From positions 682,001 through 746,000 of the forward strand of contig ML978127.1 in the NCBI GenBank assembly GCA_010015805.1: a stretch of DNA of 64,000 nt, given 5' to 3'. The translations under genes and the position numbers were made by a program. A model generated the notes under the pieces. It was not told the DNA's origin, searched no databases, and was given only the letters and a program-made list of their open reading frames with translations. Source of the DNA: Rhizodiscina lignyota (lineage: Eukaryota > Ascomycota > Dothideomycetes > Aulographales > Rhizodiscinaceae). Shown here piece after piece: positions 33,970 to 43,842 of the stretch (its first letter is position 1; every line of letters begins with the position of its first letter).

Positions 33970-34990
33970 AGTGGAAGCTGAAAATGGTCAAGGGTCGATG
34001 ATGAAAGAGAGATGAGGTTCGATTGAGTGTGAGGATCTTGGTTGAGTTTGGAACGAGATGTTCTAGTTTTACTCCCTCAGCAGTAGACCTGCTGGGTTTT
34101 TATATATATTTTCTGTCACTTGCACGAGTTCTGCAGCATGTGGTCACAGACTTCACGGGCCATTTGATGTGTCCGACCGACCTTCGAGGATTGGTCGGAC
34201 TTGAAAATGGAACTCACCCTGGATCAACTTGGCTGCCTAGTTGGAATGTAACTCAACAGGCGAGCTCCAAAACATGTACGAAGCCAATAGTGTCCACCAA
34301 TCATGGCAGTTGAATTCCGAGCAGAGGTTAGCGTCCAATCCGGACAAGCCGGAGATATCGACCACGAATGAACGGAGATACGATGCGGCAGGGGTCTAAC
34401 TTTAGCGCTGGTTATCCACTGCGAGCCATGGCCGCTCTTCACGACTTGAATACGCAATGTATCTCAGTCAAGCTTACCAGCATATCAGCTTTTGCTATAT
34501 GTTGATTTATTCCATCAGAAGTTCCTGCAACCCGCCCTTGGAGTACTAGTACGGACCGTTACACGAAATCAGGCATTTCCCTCCGTCTCCTTGCACTGGA
34601 GGGAAGAATACATAGGAGATAAGCCCAGTTGTCTGGAGGCTTAAAAAGTTTGCCGTGAATCTACCCCACCCTGCGATTGGAAGCAGACTTTGTGGTGCAG
34701 GAGTTCAATATCGTTTGCCGAATGGTCTCTGTTCGTTTCCGTCGTTCGCATCAATCATTTGGATCTATGCATACTTTCTTCATACATCTTCATTGTCTGG
34801 GATTTGCTTACGAGCCAGATAGCTCTGACCTCTGTTTGATCTACCTCGATCAGTCGACTAGTAAACTTCTCTTTGATGTCCACCGAAGGCAAAATGTGGT
34901 ATATAACGCATCTCATGAAATGTCCCACCTCCTTGAATTTTTGGAATGCAGCAACCTTGTCACTGTCTATTCTCAGTTTCAGACTAGGTC
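33970..34990. promoter_or_regulatory. Divergent SDR/ATPase promoter region with inverted repeats
   Basis: About 1 kb between divergent genes. It shows a TATATATAT run at 34101-34109, the inverted repeat GTCCGACC-N14-GGTCGGAC at 34171-34178/34193-34200, and TCCGG-N5-CCGGA at 34341-34355. The last contains CGG-N5-CCG, the geometry of Zn2Cys6 dimer sites. The frame at 34677-34994 (105 codons) has no family likeness. Confidence 0.45.
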
Positions 34991-36677
34991 ATGACAGGAA
35001 ACAACTATTCTTCTGAGCTCCGTGCCGAGCGAGAGCATTATTTGCAGCTCGTCAGCACGGATACTGCTCCGCACGGCAGGCAAGAAGAAATCCGAAACGC
35101 CCTCTTATTTTCTTTTGGTGTGCTAGCCCTTCAGAATGGCGGTGCGACTTCCAATTCCAAAAAGGGCAAAGCTAAAGAAATCTCACCCATTTTCCCTCAA
35201 TATGCTTTCCTGGGGCTCTGCGTAGAAAATCCTGAAGACGAAGAGGACGATGGAACTGTCGATACGGAGCCAGAAACCATGTCCCACAAGACCGATCCTG
35301 AAAGCACGGCTGCGCAGTCTAACGTAAGAAGCGACCAAACAGCAGATCCCATCATTCTCAATATCAATGCTCCCTTCTCGGTTTTCATTTGTGGCTCACA
35401 AGGCAGTGGCAAGAGCCACACCATGTCTTGCATGCTGGAGGGCTGTCTCTCTCCAGATGATAGAATCGGCCGGCTTCCTAATCCTCTGTCGGGCATTGTC
35501 TTTTACTTCGCTGCGGCTGATAGCGCTGCATGCGAAGCTGCTTACCTCTGCTCTCTTGGCATCAAGGTGATAGTGCCTTCTACTAATCTCTCCAAGCGCC
35601 AGAGCATTTACTCTCAGTTGAGCGGCGCGAAGGAGAACTTGACCGTCGAGGAACTCTTCTTCTTGGATACGCACCTGAATGCCGCGAGCTTTCAGGAGCT
35701 TATGGCATTCAGTAACACTGCAGAACTACTCCTGTACATGATGGTATTCTCTCACATTTGATAGCAGCTGCTGCCGTATGCTGATCCTCTACTCAGGTCG
35801 TCAAACAGGTGCTACGAAACCACGTGATGGGGTCTGCAAACCAACGTTTTGACTTCTTCGAAATTCGAAACCAGATCAGAGACTCGTTGAAGAAGAAGGT
35901 GAAGAAGAATGCTGCACCGTCCGATGATCCCCTTAAGAATTTGTCCCCTCAGCAAAAGACCCATCTATCGCAGCGTCTTAGTCTCATTGATGCAATGGTT
36001 AAGAGCTCGAAGAATGCGGGTAAAGACCTCTTCAAGGCCGAACGCAATACATTGACCATTACGGACCTGAGCGATCTTTTCATCGACGCCGCTGCTGCTT
36101 ATGCTCTATTTAAGATCTGCATGAGTGTCTTTCTAGAAGATCAGTCAGACATAGGGCGAGTCGTCGCCTTGGACGAAGCACATAACGTGAGTGTTTATAC
36201 CTATCTGGCTAGAGGAGAAAACATGCTGAGTGTTCACAGTACCTTGGCGCGGCCACAGTGTCGAAAGAGTTCGGCGAAGCTCTTCTCAAAGCTATCAGGG
36301 AGCAACGACACATCGCCGCTCGCGTGATCATCGCAACCTAGGAGCCAACGATAGATCCAGCGCTCCTCGCTCTCTGTTCTATGACACTCGTCCACCGGTT
36401 TTCGTCGCCGGATTGGCTTACTGTGTTGCGGGGCCATGTGGCCGGCGCCTTCAAAGCTGCCGGCAGTTCGGCAGAGCAACTGGAGGGATTTCTAGAGAAG
36501 ATTGTGAATCTGAGAATAGGGCAAGCGCTTCTCTTCTCGCCCAAGGCGTTGCTCGACATAAAGGACGGGATGCCACGCGCTTTGGGAACAGGATACAGGA
36601 AATTTCAGACACGAGAACGATTGAGTGCGGACGGTGGGAGGAGCAGGTTGGCCAGGAGACAGCCATCAGACTGGTGA
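34991..36677 (+). pseudogene. P-loop (HerA/FtsK-like) ATPase interrupted by an in-frame TAG
   Basis: An uncharacterised family widespread in filamentous ascomycetes. Exons 34991-35743, 35797-36186 and 36240-36677 read as one frame of 526 codons, apart from TAG at 36339-36341. Walker A is FICGSQGSGKSHTMS (about residues 134-148). Walker B is VVALDEAHN at the end of exon 2. After it comes EALLKAIREQRHIAARVIIA, then T-stop-EPT where I expect Gln (CAG) from the conserved ATQEPT pattern. The frame then continues normally with LLALCSMTLVHRFSSPDWL to a stop at 36677. A single C-to-T change (CAG to TAG, a CpA-to-TpA change) explains it. The product would stop after 413 aa. A real allele, readthrough or sequencing error are all possible, since the rest shows no decay. 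Confidence 0.72.
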
Positions 36678-36847
36678 GGGATAAGGCACATAGAACTCGA
36701 AATTGATATCGTAGTGGGTTTCGATTTCATGTCTATCATGTGACAATGGTTCAGAATGGGGACCAGGCGAAAAAGGCCGTTCCCCGCGTAATTGTCATCA
36801 TCAATCCACTGTGCATCCACACTTCCATAGCTTCTGCATGCAAGCAA

Positions 36848-37518
36848 TCAGAGACGACGACCACGGCGACCACCCTTTCTTCTCGTGGAGTCGGAAGGCG
36901 TAGGAGTAACGTCTTCAATGCGGCCAATCTTCATACCAGCACGAGCCAAGGCGCGGAGGGCAGACTGCGCACCAGGGCCAGGAGTCTTGGTGCCGTTGCC
37001 TATTTTCAAATGTATTAGCTTCCCAATTCCACTGTATCGTGAGCCATTATTATTGTCGTACCTCCAGTAGCCCGAATCTTGACGTGAAGAGCCGTGATGC
37101 CCAATTCCTTGCAGCGAGCAGCAACGTCCTGAGCAGCCAACATAGCAGCATAGGGAGACGACTCGTCACGATCGGCCTTGACTTTCATACCACCAGTGAC
37201 ACGGGAGATGGTTTCGCGGCCACTGGAATCACCCAGAACATTAGCCTCACCATCCTTTAAACAATCCAAGTATGATATTGTGTGGGCCCAGGAAGGGGCC
37301 TGTGAAGGTGGTTTAAACGAACCTGAGATCGGTGACGTGGACGAAGGTATCATTGAAGGAAGCGAAGATGCGAGCAACGCCGAAGACGAGTTCACCTGGA
37401 CACTGCGTTAGACTGAGAGGAATGGTTGCGATCCAGGAATGAACGTACCATCGCGGACTTGAGGACCGAGAGAGATGTTTTCTTGCGCGCCGCGCTCTAC
37501 CTTCTTCTTGGGTGCCAT
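36848..37518 (-). CDS. rps14: 40S ribosomal protein S14 (uS11)
   Basis: Small-subunit ribosomal protein on the platform, contacting 18S rRNA and needed for late pre-40S maturation. Exons 37518-37449, 37395-37323, 37222-37062 and 36999-36848 give 151 aa, the normal length. Start [20 protein letters not shown]. The joined core reads [20 protein letters not shown], then [20 protein letters not shown], then [16 protein letters not shown]. The C-terminus has the conserved [20 protein letters not shown] and basic tail KGGRRGRRL. Three introns (53, 100 and 62 bp) in so small a gene are typical of fungal ribosomal protein genes. Divergent from the metallophosphoesterase gene. Confidence 0.96.
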
Positions 37519-37813
37519 GTTGACTGTTGTGGAATTGATTGAAGTGAGGTCTCGAAAAGTTCGCGATACTAGTTTCGGTGGAGGAATTTCGCTTTGGTGG
37601 CTCGGGAATTTGTTAGGGCGGCTCCGAGCAATTTTCAGCGGCGGCGGGCTTTTTCTGAAGAAGTGCCAATACTTTCTTTCCACCCCTGCCAGTCAAAGCC
37701 ACGTCTGAAGATTCGTCCTTCTATGACTTCTAGTAGAGATTACATTAGCTCGTAATGTATAATTTGTCTATTGAACACTATTGAGCCGTTTCACGATCGT
37801 TGCACTAGAAGAC

Positions 37814-38776
37814 ATGTTCTTCTCGTCAAAACCTCGTAACATCTTTGACCCTCCAACGCCATTCGAACGCATCGTCTCATCGCCATTGACTTTCCTCGTC
37901 ACATCCATATATGAATTGTTTCAATCTCTGAGGCCTGCTCCATCTCCGCATAGCCCTCCGATCCGCGTAGTATGTATATCGGACACGCATACTCTGACGT
38001 ATGATATCCCGAACGGAGACCTCCTGATACACGCTGGAGACTTGGCAAATGCTGGGACGACCTCGGAAATACAAAATCAACTTGACTGGCTCAGCTCACT
38101 ACCGCATCCCCAAAAGGTTGCAATTGCCGGGAACCATGATACGTATCTAGATCCGCGATCAAGGATGACTTTAGACGAGAAAGACCGAACGGACATTCTG
38201 GACTGGCATGGAATCATCTACTTGCAGCATAGCAGCATTACTTTGAACTTTCCAGAGCGCCAAAATCGCCAATTGAAGATCTATGGAGCACCACAGATTC
38301 CGAAGTGCGGCGGCAGCCAGTTCGCTTTCCAATACAATCGCGGCCAGGACGCATGGTCTGACACTGTTCCGCCGAATCTCGACATTCTGATCACGCATAC
38401 ACCCCCAAAATATCACTGCGATCTCGCCGCTGCCCTTGGATGCGAATGGTTGCTTAAAGAGGTGTGGCGCGTCAAGCCGAAGCTTCATGTATGCGGTCAT
38501 ATCCATGCTGGAGCTGGACGAGAAGTACTCTGGTGGGATCAGTCTCAAGGAGCATACGAAAGCCTCCGCGCAAGGAGCAAAAAGGGGCTGCTCTTGAGCA
38601 TGATTGATCCTGAATTTTGGCTCGAGGCTGCTGCACTACTCCTTCTGGGTCTTCGTGGCATTGTTTGGACGAGGATCTGGGGCGGAGAACAGCGTTCGAC
38701 GACACTGGTGAATGCAGCCCTGATGTACAACAATACGGGAAAACTTGGGAATCAAGTGCAAGTAGTTCTTATTTGA
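37814..38776 (+). CDS. Calcineurin-like metallophosphoesterase (MPPED-type)
   Basis: Binuclear-metal phosphoesterase; the physiological substrate is unknown. Single exon, 320 aa. All five metal-binding blocks are present in order: CISDTHTL (D-x-H), NGDLLIHAGDLAN (GD-x-x-H-x-GD), VAIAGNHDTYL (GNHD), LDILITHTPP (H), and HVCGHIHAGAG (GH-x-H). A hydrophobic C-terminal segment (EAAALLLLGLRGIVWTRIW, about residues 275-295) could be a membrane anchor. The first ATG is at 37814; the frame extends upstream only through a TTG. Divergent from rps14 across about 295 bp. Confidence 0.9.
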   Translation: MFFSSKPRNIFDPPTPFERIVSSPLTFLVTSIYELFQSLRPAPSPHSPPIRVVCISDTHTLTYDIPNGDLLIHAGDLANAGTTSEIQNQLDWLSSLPHPQKVAIAGNHDTYLDPRSRMTLDEKDRTDILDWHGIIYLQHSSITLNFPERQNRQLKIYGAPQIPKCGGSQFAFQYNRGQDAWSDTVPPNLDILITHTPPKYHCDLAAALGCEWLLKEVWRVKPKLHVCGHIHAGAGREVLWWDQSQGAYESLRARSKKGLLLSMIDPEFWLEAAALLLLGLRGIVWTRIWGGEQRSTTLVNAALMYNNTGKLGNQVQVVLI

Positions 38777-39651
38777 TGCTGCGTAGGCCCATACTGAGCG
38801 CTTCGCCGGTGCCGAGCCCGCTCGCGGCGCATCTGAACTGGTTCTATATGGTCGTGGAAGTATTACCAATATGCATCGATATCATAGTCCTCGAGAAAAC
38901 CGATCTTATATTCGAGGAAGCTTGAATCTTTGCTTCTTTATCTTCTCCAACAACTAGGACTACGTCGCCGGCCGAGTCGAGGTCATGTTGGATGACGTCC
39001 ATTATGATGTGCAACCCTGAGTGTATTGGATCTCCCGTTCTCCAAGAGACTCCAATTGTAGAGCTGTCGCGGTTGCACTTTCTGCGCGCTCTTGGAGCAA
39101 TTGGTTCGATAAGGGCTGGCGGCTGGCGTTGTCCTGAACTCTTGGGTCTTGTGGGCCGGGCTCGCCCCAGAGACAGTTGCCCGATGGCTTATCTTGGCAC
39201 TGTCGAGTAGCGCGAACACTTTAGGAGTGGGTCATAGTATCGTGCTGAGGGAGCAGCCTATGACAAGACCATCAAAGTGTTGGACCTGCCAAAAGACTGG
39301 GAAGGCCTCACTGGGACTTGGATGGATTTCACAAGACGCGGTCCTTACTTTCGCTTGCGCTGCTAATATGAAGAGAAAGTTGCATTTGAATTCCATCCGC
39401 TGGACTGTGATCAGAACAGTCGACCAGTCTTGACTATTTTACATTAGAGCGCTGCTCCTAGCCGTGCAGAGACTTGCTAACAATGATACCTTGTTAGCCC
39501 CGAGGCGCTACCTCGCAGTATGATGGCGTGCTAAGGAGTACTATGCGTGCGGATGCATTATCATCCGCTCTCTCGCATGCTAGCGAGATATCTGGAACGT
39601 GGACCAGCCACAGTTGATTAATCGGCAATAGTTTTTTTCTCCCCTGTACTC
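38777..39651. other. Intergenic, 0.9 kb, with a short coding-like remnant
   Basis: No intact gene. On the plus strand the frame from 39241 reads AAYDKTIKVLDLPKDWEGLT and then a Tyr/Phe-rich segment broken by TAA, resuming with VAFEFHPLDCDQNSRPVL. This looks like a piece of a decayed protein gene, but I cannot name it. Confidence 0.35.
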
Positions 39652-40314
39652 CTATTTCCTGGTCACAGGATTTGACACCAGATCCCAAAGGTCTTCTATG
39701 TGCTCCACGGTGGACTTGCACAAAAGGTCGCTGGAAACATTGAAATGTTGATGACGCTGGTCATACGGTGTCAAGAAGTCATCCTCTTCACCATCGTCAT
39801 GCGCACTGCTATCGTCACTGTCGTATTCATCTTCCGAGGACCAAAACCCATCGCTGCTACTCGACTCTGATTGGTCGTCGAGGTCCGAGTCGTCGTCGGA
39901 GACTGAATACACCGTGACGTTCGGCTCTTTCCGAAGAGACGGCGGCGGCCTTTGTTCGTCTATGCGAAGGCTCTCCTCTACGAGCACTGATGTCAAGTTA
40001 AACGAGGCCATGTCGTCCTCATGTACTTCTGAGTTCCACGAGTCTGGGTCGTCGTATTCTTCCGATTCGACTGACTCTGCGTCGTCCTCATGCGCTTCTG
40101 ACTCGACCGAGTCTGTGTCGTTCTTGTGTACCTCAGGTAAGATTGCGTTTGACTGATAGAGGTTGGACATACGCTCACAAACAGTGTCGAGTGTGTTGCA
40201 AAGGAGAACTAGTCGTCTCAGACTAGCTATTTCTCCGTTTCCTTCGAAAGCAATTTTACTCCGAGTCTTGTGAGCAAGGTCAACCTCAAACTGTGTAATG
40301 GGAAGTTCAGCCAT
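39652..40314 (-). CDS. Acidic low-complexity orphan protein
   Basis: A 220-aa single-exon frame starting MAELPITQFEVDLAHKTRSK. The first 55 residues could form a helical domain (LRRLVLLCNTLDTVCERMSN). Residues 60-107 hold an imperfect repeat of about 12 residues: EVHKNDTDSVES, EAHEDDAESVES, EEYDDPDSWNS, EVHEDDMASFNL. This comes from a degenerate 36 bp minisatellite near 40005-40135. A second Asp/Ser-rich stretch follows (DDDSDLDDQSESSSSDG). No known domain, signal peptide or membrane segment. The biased composition could be a lineage-specific protein; function unknown. Confidence 0.5.
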   Translation of the reverse strand: MAELPITQFEVDLAHKTRSKIAFEGNGEIASLRRLVLLCNTLDTVCERMSNLYQSNAILPEVHKNDTDSVESEAHEDDAESVESEEYDDPDSWNSEVHEDDMASFNLTSVLVEESLRIDEQRPPPSLRKEPNVTVYSVSDDDSDLDDQSESSSSDGFWSSEDEYDSDDSSAHDDGEEDDFLTPYDQRHQHFNVSSDLLCKSTVEHIEDLWDLVSNPVTRK

Positions 40315-41130
40315 AGCTTTGAGAAGAAGGCACTGGAAGCGCGTGAGAAAGGGCCGGTAAGAGAAGAACAGTGAATCGGCTCGAACGCGCTACTCTATGT
40401 AGCGTGTCGAGTGGATTTGCCACAACTTTGAATGTACCGAACGCATCATGGCAGATTACAGTAATCAGGAATTGAAGTGGAGAATTAATTCAATCATGCC
40501 ATGGAACGATTGTCGAGCTCGCAGCCAGGGTATGTTTCTATATGCAAAGTCCCAGTGGTGTGAGAAATATGTGGGGCGCTGGGGTTGTCTCCGGAAGCCA
40601 CTCCGGCAAACGGCATCTACATGCTTCTCTCATGGCCTGATTCTCTCGCATGAACAGCAGATGGAAAACTTTCTTGGGCGAAGCGAAAGGCTTTCGCGAT
40701 AGTAGATGTCCACACGCGTCGACCTTCCTTCCACAGGCTTTGTCAGGCACTTTCAACCCCCTGGCAGCCTGGCTGTTCTGGGGTTGAGCGGACGCAGCCA
40801 TTCGGACAGCTGCAGATTCGCACAATGCCGTTGATTTCCATTGATACTTAGTTTCATGGGGAGTGGTTGGTTTCGCCAGTTTGACGTGATTGTGCAGAAC
40901 TATGATAATCTGGTCGCAACCTCACTGAAATCGTCAACAGTCTTCCCAGAGATTCAACGAACAACGCACATAGTCTATATTATTTAGTACTTTTGGAAAG
41001 GTGCAATTAAGTACCCCGAGTAAAGTCGGTCCTGCTCGCTGTAATCGGTATGTCAGCATTTCGAAGGGAGTTTTCAATAAGGGCGTTCAGTTTTTAACAT
41101 CTCGAAAAGCAAAGCCATACGAAGATCAAG
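40315..41130. other. Intergenic, 0.8 kb
   Basis: Between the acidic orphan (minus) and the RING-H2 gene (plus), so it holds both promoters. Frames at 40448-40702 plus and 40538-40825 minus overlap each other and have no family likeness. Confidence 0.5.
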
Positions 41131-41816
41131 ATGTCAGGTCCGCAAAGCAATCCTCCCGTCGTCAGCGCGGCACCTCACCAAGATGCAGATTCTTCCTCAC
41201 ACTCCGATTTGGTGGCCATGACAATATTGCTCCCTGTGTGCTTAGGGGGCGTTATTCTGATCTACCTTTTGCTGTAGGTCTATTCCCTCGAAGCAGTTCT
41301 CCGCTGAGAAGGGACGGCCGATATATTCAAGCTTATTATAGCATCTGATATTCGGTAGTGCTTGTGTCGGACCAGGATGCTCACGAAAACGGCGTGTCGC
41401 GGTGATTGAAAACATGAGGGCACGTCGTTTGGAACAACTTGAACATGCGGCGAAGAAGCAAATGTTTCATGACTGGTGGAGTTCAGAGCATACAACACAT
41501 GAAAATTGTGTGGACGATCATTCAATTTGGTTTGTACCCGGTAGTGATACTCCATCGGCGCTTGTCTTTGCCACTCTCCAAGTGTCTAGTATGCTGACGA
41601 GCTGCTCGCTGTAGCACAATCTGTCTGGAGGAAATCGCAGACACAGAGCAAGTCCGAGGTCTCCGATGCCTCCACGTATTCCATCAACAATGCCTGGACG
41701 AGTGGTTTGAGAGGGGTCATGGATTTTGTCCACTGTGTAACCGGCTTATTGTGCCACCAGAAGCGTGTGGGAAAGGGAATAATGGGACGCAGGAGGACGC
41801 GAGCATTTTGGTATGA
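41131..41816 (+). CDS. Single-pass membrane RING-H2 E3 ubiquitin ligase
   Basis: A short gene visible only after splicing: exons 41131-41273, 41359-41529 and 41615-41816 (two 85 bp introns, gtaggt...tag and gtttgt...tag) give 171 aa. The N-terminus is 26 polar residues (MSGPQSNPPVVSAAPHQDAD). One transmembrane helix follows (LVAMTILLPVCLGGVILIYL), then basic residues (CSRKRR) that place the rest in the cytosol. The C-terminal RING-H2 finger reads CTICLEEIADTEQ, LRCLHVFHQQCLDEWF, FCPLC, that is C-x2-C, C-x-H-x2-H-x2-C, C-x2-C, with the Trp of E2-binding fingers. Such proteins ubiquitinate membrane cargo in the endomembrane system; the specific role is unknown. Exon 1 read alone ends at a TAG just after the helix. 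Confidence 0.8.
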
Positions 41817-42628
41817 GGGGAAGCGCGGTGGCCGGTTCTGCTACGATAGCTGTATGGAATAAATTATCATGCTTGAATTTGTGTTGCAACCAAAATGGAC
41901 GGAATACGACTGTTGAATTCGACCAAACCGAGAGGAGAGAACTTCAGGAGCTGTCAGGGGTAAGTGACCGGGGATATACCGGAAATCGGTTAAATGTCGG
42001 GGTCGGCTTTGTTTCCCAATAATCACACCATCTTCCGCGGACGCGACACTTGTCAGGGAGCAACCTTCAGACCTGGTACGATCCGTTCTTCCTGGAGCGA
42101 CATCGCTTTTATTCACGTCCAGCCTGGCTCTCGTGCGAGAATCATGCTCTACGGCCCGAATGAGATGCTGTGTCGAGTCGAACAGCGCCGAGGTCCCTCA
42201 GTGTCCACCACGATCGATTTACTCCAGGAGGCCAGCAATTGACATTCAATTTCCATCTTCATATGTTGAGGACTCGCTCTAAAGGCTTGCCACGCAAGTA
42301 AGCGTGGTTCCCCGCATGTTTCAATTTTCCGACCCTCCATGGAATGTTTCCCCTCCATCTGCACTCGTAGCTTCGTGTAGAGTTGATGTTAATATCTCCT
42401 GATGGCGGGTATGACCGGCACTGCAGGTGGCTGCAGCTCGATTACAGAGCTCATGTGTTGATCTGGTCGCGCTATGAAGCGCTCCACTGCATCTACAACC
42501 TAGCATGGATGCATAAATACAATATCTACACTATGGCACCCATTTCTTCTTCTTCTTAAACCCATTACATACAAAAAGCCATCCCACTAAATCACATACA
42601 TACATACATACGTGATATCTCATCTGAT
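41817..42628. other. Intergenic, 0.8 kb, with microsatellites
   Basis: No convincing gene. The part just before the next ATG has a TTC triplet run at about 42545-42557 and a CATA tetranucleotide run at about 42597-42612, probably in the 5' leader of the next gene. Confidence 0.5.
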
Positions 42629-43270
42629 ATGGCATCCGATACTATTTTCCACGTCCTTCGTACGAGGACAGAATTGAAAGATCCCGCTGGTTACAAAGAG
42701 ATTGTGGATGTTTTCGGGACATACACTGAACTTCAAGCGGCGAAGAAAGCGGCTCGCGAAGTTTTACTCAATGAAGGCTACGAGAAGGAATGGTTTTCCG
42801 TGTACGATTTAAAAGGCGACGGGCTAGACGACACATGGAAGCACGGTGATGGGATGATTGTTTATGCAGTGGCACCCGAAGTTGGAGCATCAGAAAAAGA
42901 GGGCCAAGAGCTCTTCAAAGTTTTCATCGAGACGGAGCAAAATCAACTCGGACTCTCGGGAAACGAACAAGGACTTGTCCAAGAGTCGCTCTACTACGTT
43001 CTTCAGACCACAATTCACTACGACTTGGATCGCTCTGGAGCGAAGCGCGAAACAACAGTGGAAGGGACGTATCGACGTTGTACCGAGGCGAAAGAGAAAG
43101 CAACTTCCGTCTTACTCGATTGCGGAATGTCCAAACGAGACTTTGTGGAATATGAGGAGAACGATGGATCATCCAACTGGCCTTATGGACAAGACATAAT
43201 TGTAAGAGCAGTAGCTGAAGGAGGTGAGAACTATCTGGTTATTGTCGTTAAAGGCAAGGTCGGGGGTTGA
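42629..43270 (+). CDS. Orphan protein with two-fold internal duplication
   Basis: A 213-aa single-exon cytosolic protein, no signal or membrane segment. It is built of two related halves. Residues 5-82 begin IFHVLRTRTELKDPAGYKEI, have TYTELQAAKKAAREVLLNEG, and end with DTWKHGDGMIVYAVAPE. Residues 118-205 begin LYYVLQTTIHYDLDRSGAKR, have TYRRCTEAKEKATSVLLDCG, and end with SNWPYGQDIIVRAVAEG. Each half looks like strand, helix, strand. I know similar small repeats in other filamentous fungi but no assigned function. The start ATG is preceded by microsatellite runs. Confidence 0.75.
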   Translation: MASDTIFHVLRTRTELKDPAGYKEIVDVFGTYTELQAAKKAAREVLLNEGYEKEWFSVYDLKGDGLDDTWKHGDGMIVYAVAPEVGASEKEGQELFKVFIETEQNQLGLSGNEQGLVQESLYYVLQTTIHYDLDRSGAKRETTVEGTYRRCTEAKEKATSVLLDCGMSKRDFVEYEENDGSSNWPYGQDIIVRAVAEGGENYLVIVVKGKVGG

Positions 43271-43842
43271 TGAGCTCGTTATTATCTTGTAACTTTAACA
43301 TTCATGTATAATGCATGCTCCATATGTCTATGGAACAAAATAATATGTATTTTAATCCAAAAGTAAATTAATTCAGACTCTAGTACATAACCGCCACTTC
43401 GTTTCCCAAAGTTCATGGCCGAGACCGAGCAAGAGATACTTGGCGCCAAGAGCGGTGGGTGGTGTGAGATTGTCGATCTCAGATCTCCTGATCCAATTAT
43501 TGCCGCGAGTACACACCGTGCCTTTTTCAACACCTGCTCGAGTCAAGATTGATCAGAAGATTGAATCATCTCTTCCGGTTACGTGTGAGATCTAGTATCT
43601 TCTAGACGAAGAATCTGCTTTGGCGAGCACCGAATTGGTCACGCCTCTGTCACGTCCGTGCCTCAACTTTCAACTTTCCTTCGCTTCCAACGTGCTTGGC
43701 ACTTGGCAATCTCTAGTGATAATTGCGAGTTGAAGTACAAAATGGGCAGACTTGTCGCAGAATTAATGACTGCCTCAAGCAATTCCCCATATTTTAAATC
43801 GCCAGCAAGAAACGCAAACGAACCACCACCGTGGTCTTGACA
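43271..43842. other. Intergenic, 0.57 kb, promoter of hsp20
   Basis: Contains TTC-TA-GAC-GAA-GAA at 43600-43613, an imperfect match to inverted GAA units of a heat-shock element, about 230 bp before the Hsp20 ATG. The match is weak. No gene. Confidence 0.4.

Noticed and set aside
33224-34015. 263-codon plus-strand frame opposite the SDR gene
   Set aside because: Antisense shadow in GC-rich coding DNA; the minus frame has the Rossmann motif.
34677-34994. 105-codon frame before the P-loop ATPase
   Set aside because: No family likeness and in the divergent promoter region; not joined in phase to the ATPase.
42596-42612. CATA tetranucleotide run as a functional element
   Set aside because: A simple microsatellite in a probable 5' leader; nothing beyond slippage is needed to explain it.
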